The notes under the pieces are model-generated. The model did not search any database, was not told the origin of the DNA, and worked only from the letters and a program-made list of their open reading frames with translations. From the NCBI GenBank assembly GCA_003540955.1, contig DPMX01000313.1:1-7830 (forward strand): DNA of 7,830 bases, written 5' to 3'. The translations under genes were made by a program, and so were the position numbers. Of this stretch, positions 6,362-7,830 are shown piece after piece. Position 1 is the first letter of the stretch. Each line of letters opens with the position of its first letter. The stretch comes from Gammaproteobacteria bacterium. GTDB taxonomy: Bacteria; Pseudomonadota; Gammaproteobacteria; Ga0077536.

Positions 6362-6583
6362 ATGAATGCAAACATCGAGTCTTGGAACGTTGATCTGACG
6401 AGTATCGGTCCAATATATCCCTTCGTCGGCAGCGAACTATTTTTCACATATTGTGGTGTATTGAGTTGGCTATTATGGCATGTCATACAAGCCAGAGCCG
6501 AGGGCAAGGAACTCGCGGAAAGACAGGCGAAATACTCTAATTCCGAAGGGCTGAATAGCGCTCTTGATCGAGAGCAGACTTAA
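6362..6583 (+). CDS. Small single-pass membrane protein behind amt
   Basis: 73 residues with a strong ribosome site (AGGAG 6350-6354, seven bases from ATG) and only 19 bases after the amt stop. One hydrophobic segment at about residues 16-42 (within IGPIYPFVGSELFF and GVLSWLLWHVI) is rich in aromatics. It is followed by an amphipathic charged stretch (RAEGKELAERQAKY, 45-58) and a polar end. By the positive-inside rule the N-terminus is outside and the C-terminus in the cytoplasm. I know no family for it. Tight coupling suggests it accompanies the transporter, for example as an accessory subunit or regulator. The good ribosome site and sensible membrane layout make it a real gene rather than a chance frame. 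Confidence 0.75.
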   Translation: MNANIESWNVDLTSIGPIYPFVGSELFFTYCGVLSWLLWHVIQARAEGKELAERQAKYSNSEGLNSALDREQT

Positions 6584-6586
6584 TTG

Positions 6587-6615
6587 CTGCAATGGAGGCG
6601 TAATTAACGCTGCAG
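6587..6615 (+). promoter_or_regulatory. Possible leader hairpin between the ribosome site and start of the CoA-transferase gene
   Basis: GGAGG (6594-6598) is the only good ribosome site, but it ends 20 bases before the ATG at 6619. Between them GCGT (6598-6601) can pair with ACGC (6607-6610) around the loop AATTA. Outside these, CTGCA (6587-6591) can pair with TGCAG (6611-6615), leaving ATGGAG as a bulge. Folding the inner hairpin would bring the ribosome site within about eight bases of the ATG. The stems are short, so this is only suggestive. Confidence 0.35.
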
Positions 6616-6618
6616 AAC

Positions 6619-7821
6619 ATGATTTTAGACGGCGTACGGGTCCTCGATTTCACTCAGTACCTGGCTGGGCCAGTGGTCACTCGGTTGATGGCCGAGATGG
6701 GCGCAGAGATAATTAAGGTAGAGCAAGGGCCAAACGGTGATCCGACTCGTATATTACCCGTTATTAAGAACGGCCGTAGCGCCTACTTCATTCAACAAAA
6801 TCTAGGCAAGAAAAGTCTCTGTCTTGATCTGTCAAAACCAGAATCACAAACCATCATCGATGGGCTTGTTGCCGAGTGCGATGTTGTAGTGGAGAATTTC
6901 AGCAAGCGTGTCGCGGACAAACGTAAGCTTGATTACAGATCTTTAATCAAGATTAATCCGAAAGTTATTGTCGCTTCGGTCTCGGCCTTCGGTCGAGACA
7001 GTCCGTATGCAGCCAAAACTGGGTACGATTGGATCGCGCAAGCATTCACGGGGGTCATGCATATGACTGGCCCGAAGGACGGAAAGCCACACCCGGTGGG
7101 GATTGGCATCGCTGACTCTAATGCTGGCGTGCATGCGTTCTCAGCTATCGGCTACGCTCTTTATTATCGCGAGAAGACCGGTAGAGGACAGTACCTTGAT
7201 ATCTCTATGATCGATGCGCTTTATCATATGAACGAGATCACGGTTCAGGGTTATCAAGCATCCGACGGCGCTTATGTGCCGACGCGTGTCGGTGAGCATC
7301 ACGCTTTGGTGTGCCCTTGTGGCGTGTATAAATCAGCTGAAGGTTATATAGTATTGCTAGTGTTGCAGAATCAGTGGCCCGGTTTGTGCAAGGCGATGGG
7401 GCGGCCAGATTTAACGAACGATGTACGGTTTGCCGATCAGGATTTGCGCGCGAAAAATCAGGCGGAACTGATACCAATAATCGAAACGTGGTTGCAGACG
7501 TTTGCGTCGGATATTGACGCTTGGGCTTGTCTAGAGGAATATCGTGTACCCAGTGCTCCAGTATTAAGCCCACAAGACACGATCGATCACGAGTATTATC
7601 GTGGACGGGGCGCGATCCGAACGGTACACGATCCGGTTATCGGGAAGTTGCAACTTCCGGGATTTCCTTTAAGATTTTCTGAGCAATCGGAGTATACGCC
7701 AAGTGCGGTTCCGAATCTTGGTGAACACAACGCTGATATCCTTGTTAACATCTTGGGATATGGTAGGGATCGTATTGCAGAACTGGCTGCTAAAAGTGTG
7801 TTGCTGAGTAAACAGGACTAA
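6619..7821 (+). CDS. Class III CoA-transferase, CaiB/BaiF family
   Basis: 400 residues, the usual length. Family III enzymes move CoA between carboxylic acids through an aspartyl-CoA thioester. The N-terminus LDGVRVLDFTQYLAGP is the family opening, with Gln13 at a conserved active-site position. The catalytic Asp is Asp166 in VGIGIADSNAG. GYDWIAQAFTG, TGRGQYLDISMIDA and the late PNLGEHNADIL are further family marks. The Gly-rich loop of true formyl-CoA:oxalate CoA-transferase is not seen; the region reads LLVLQNQWPGL, so the specific acid cannot be named and a frc label is not justified. It follows the small membrane protein by 35 bases and is probably in the amt transcript. It could activate the acid released by the amidase (inference). 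The start is set by the family N-terminus; an in-frame TAA at 6601 rules out one further upstream except non-standard codons. Confidence 0.92.
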   Translation: MILDGVRVLDFTQYLAGPVVTRLMAEMGAEIIKVEQGPNGDPTRILPVIKNGRSAYFIQQNLGKKSLCLDLSKPESQTIIDGLVAECDVVVENFSKRVADKRKLDYRSLIKINPKVIVASVSAFGRDSPYAAKTGYDWIAQAFTGVMHMTGPKDGKPHPVGIGIADSNAGVHAFSAIGYALYYREKTGRGQYLDISMIDALYHMNEITVQGYQASDGAYVPTRVGEHHALVCPCGVYKSAEGYIVLLVLQNQWPGLCKAMGRPDLTNDVRFADQDLRAKNQAELIPIIETWLQTFASDIDAWACLEEYRVPSAPVLSPQDTIDHEYYRGRGAIRTVHDPVIGKLQLPGFPLRFSEQSEYTPSAVPNLGEHNADILVNILGYGRDRIAELAAKSVLLSKQD

Positions 7822-7830
7822 GTAATTCAA

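Noticed and set aside
6160..6507. 115-codon minus-strand frame across the amt end and the small membrane protein gene
   Set aside because: It is antisense to two well-supported genes, and its composition fits a shadow frame.
6619..7821. Naming the CoA-transferase frc (formyl-CoA:oxalate CoA-transferase) to fit formate release by the amidase
   Set aside because: The family is certain, but the Gly-rich loop of true Frc is absent, so the acid substrate cannot be named.

Overview
The window carries eight protein-coding genes and one 5'-truncated gene, on both strands, with roughly even GC content and no RNA gene, insertion sequence, CRISPR array or gap longer than about 150 bases. Gene families, Shine-Dalgarno sites and compact spacing suggest a Gram-negative bacterium, most likely a pseudomonadote (alpha- or gammaproteobacterium), perhaps uncultured and environmental. 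Taxonomy below that level cannot be read from the sequence.

Left part (+ strand): the C-terminal 425 residues of an N,N-dimethylformamidase large-subunit homologue, with apparent conservation of the two-tyrosine/one-glutamate iron site. It is followed after 72 bases by a small protein with a lysine-rich tail, which may be a diverged small subunit. Middle part (- strand): a phytanoyl-CoA-dioxygenase-type Fe(II)/2-oxoglutarate oxygenase followed by a glutathione S-transferase-family protein. They are probably one transcript, convergent with the left pair. Divergent from the oxygenase, across a 48-base gap, lie a GFA-type zinc-cysteine protein (glutathione-dependent formaldehyde-activating family) and, overlapping its end, a protein of unrecognised family.

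Right part (+ strand): a divergent Amt-family ammonium transporter, a 73-residue single-pass membrane protein 19 bases behind it, and a class III (CaiB/BaiF) CoA-transferase. A possible RNA hairpin sits between the CoA-transferase ribosome-binding site and its start codon.

Taken together (inference), the set fits catabolism of a small N-substituted amide or amine. A metallo-amidase would release an amine and a carboxylate. Oxygenase, GST and GFA proteins would handle oxidised, thiol-bound or one-carbon intermediates. The CoA-transferase would activate a carboxylate, and the Amt would move ammonium or a methylated ammonium. The actual substrate is unknown. The points most worth checking are the unusual Amt signature with its small membrane partner, the unrecognised protein after GFA, the lysine-tailed candidate amidase subunit with slippery A-runs, and the hairpin in the CoA-transferase leader.
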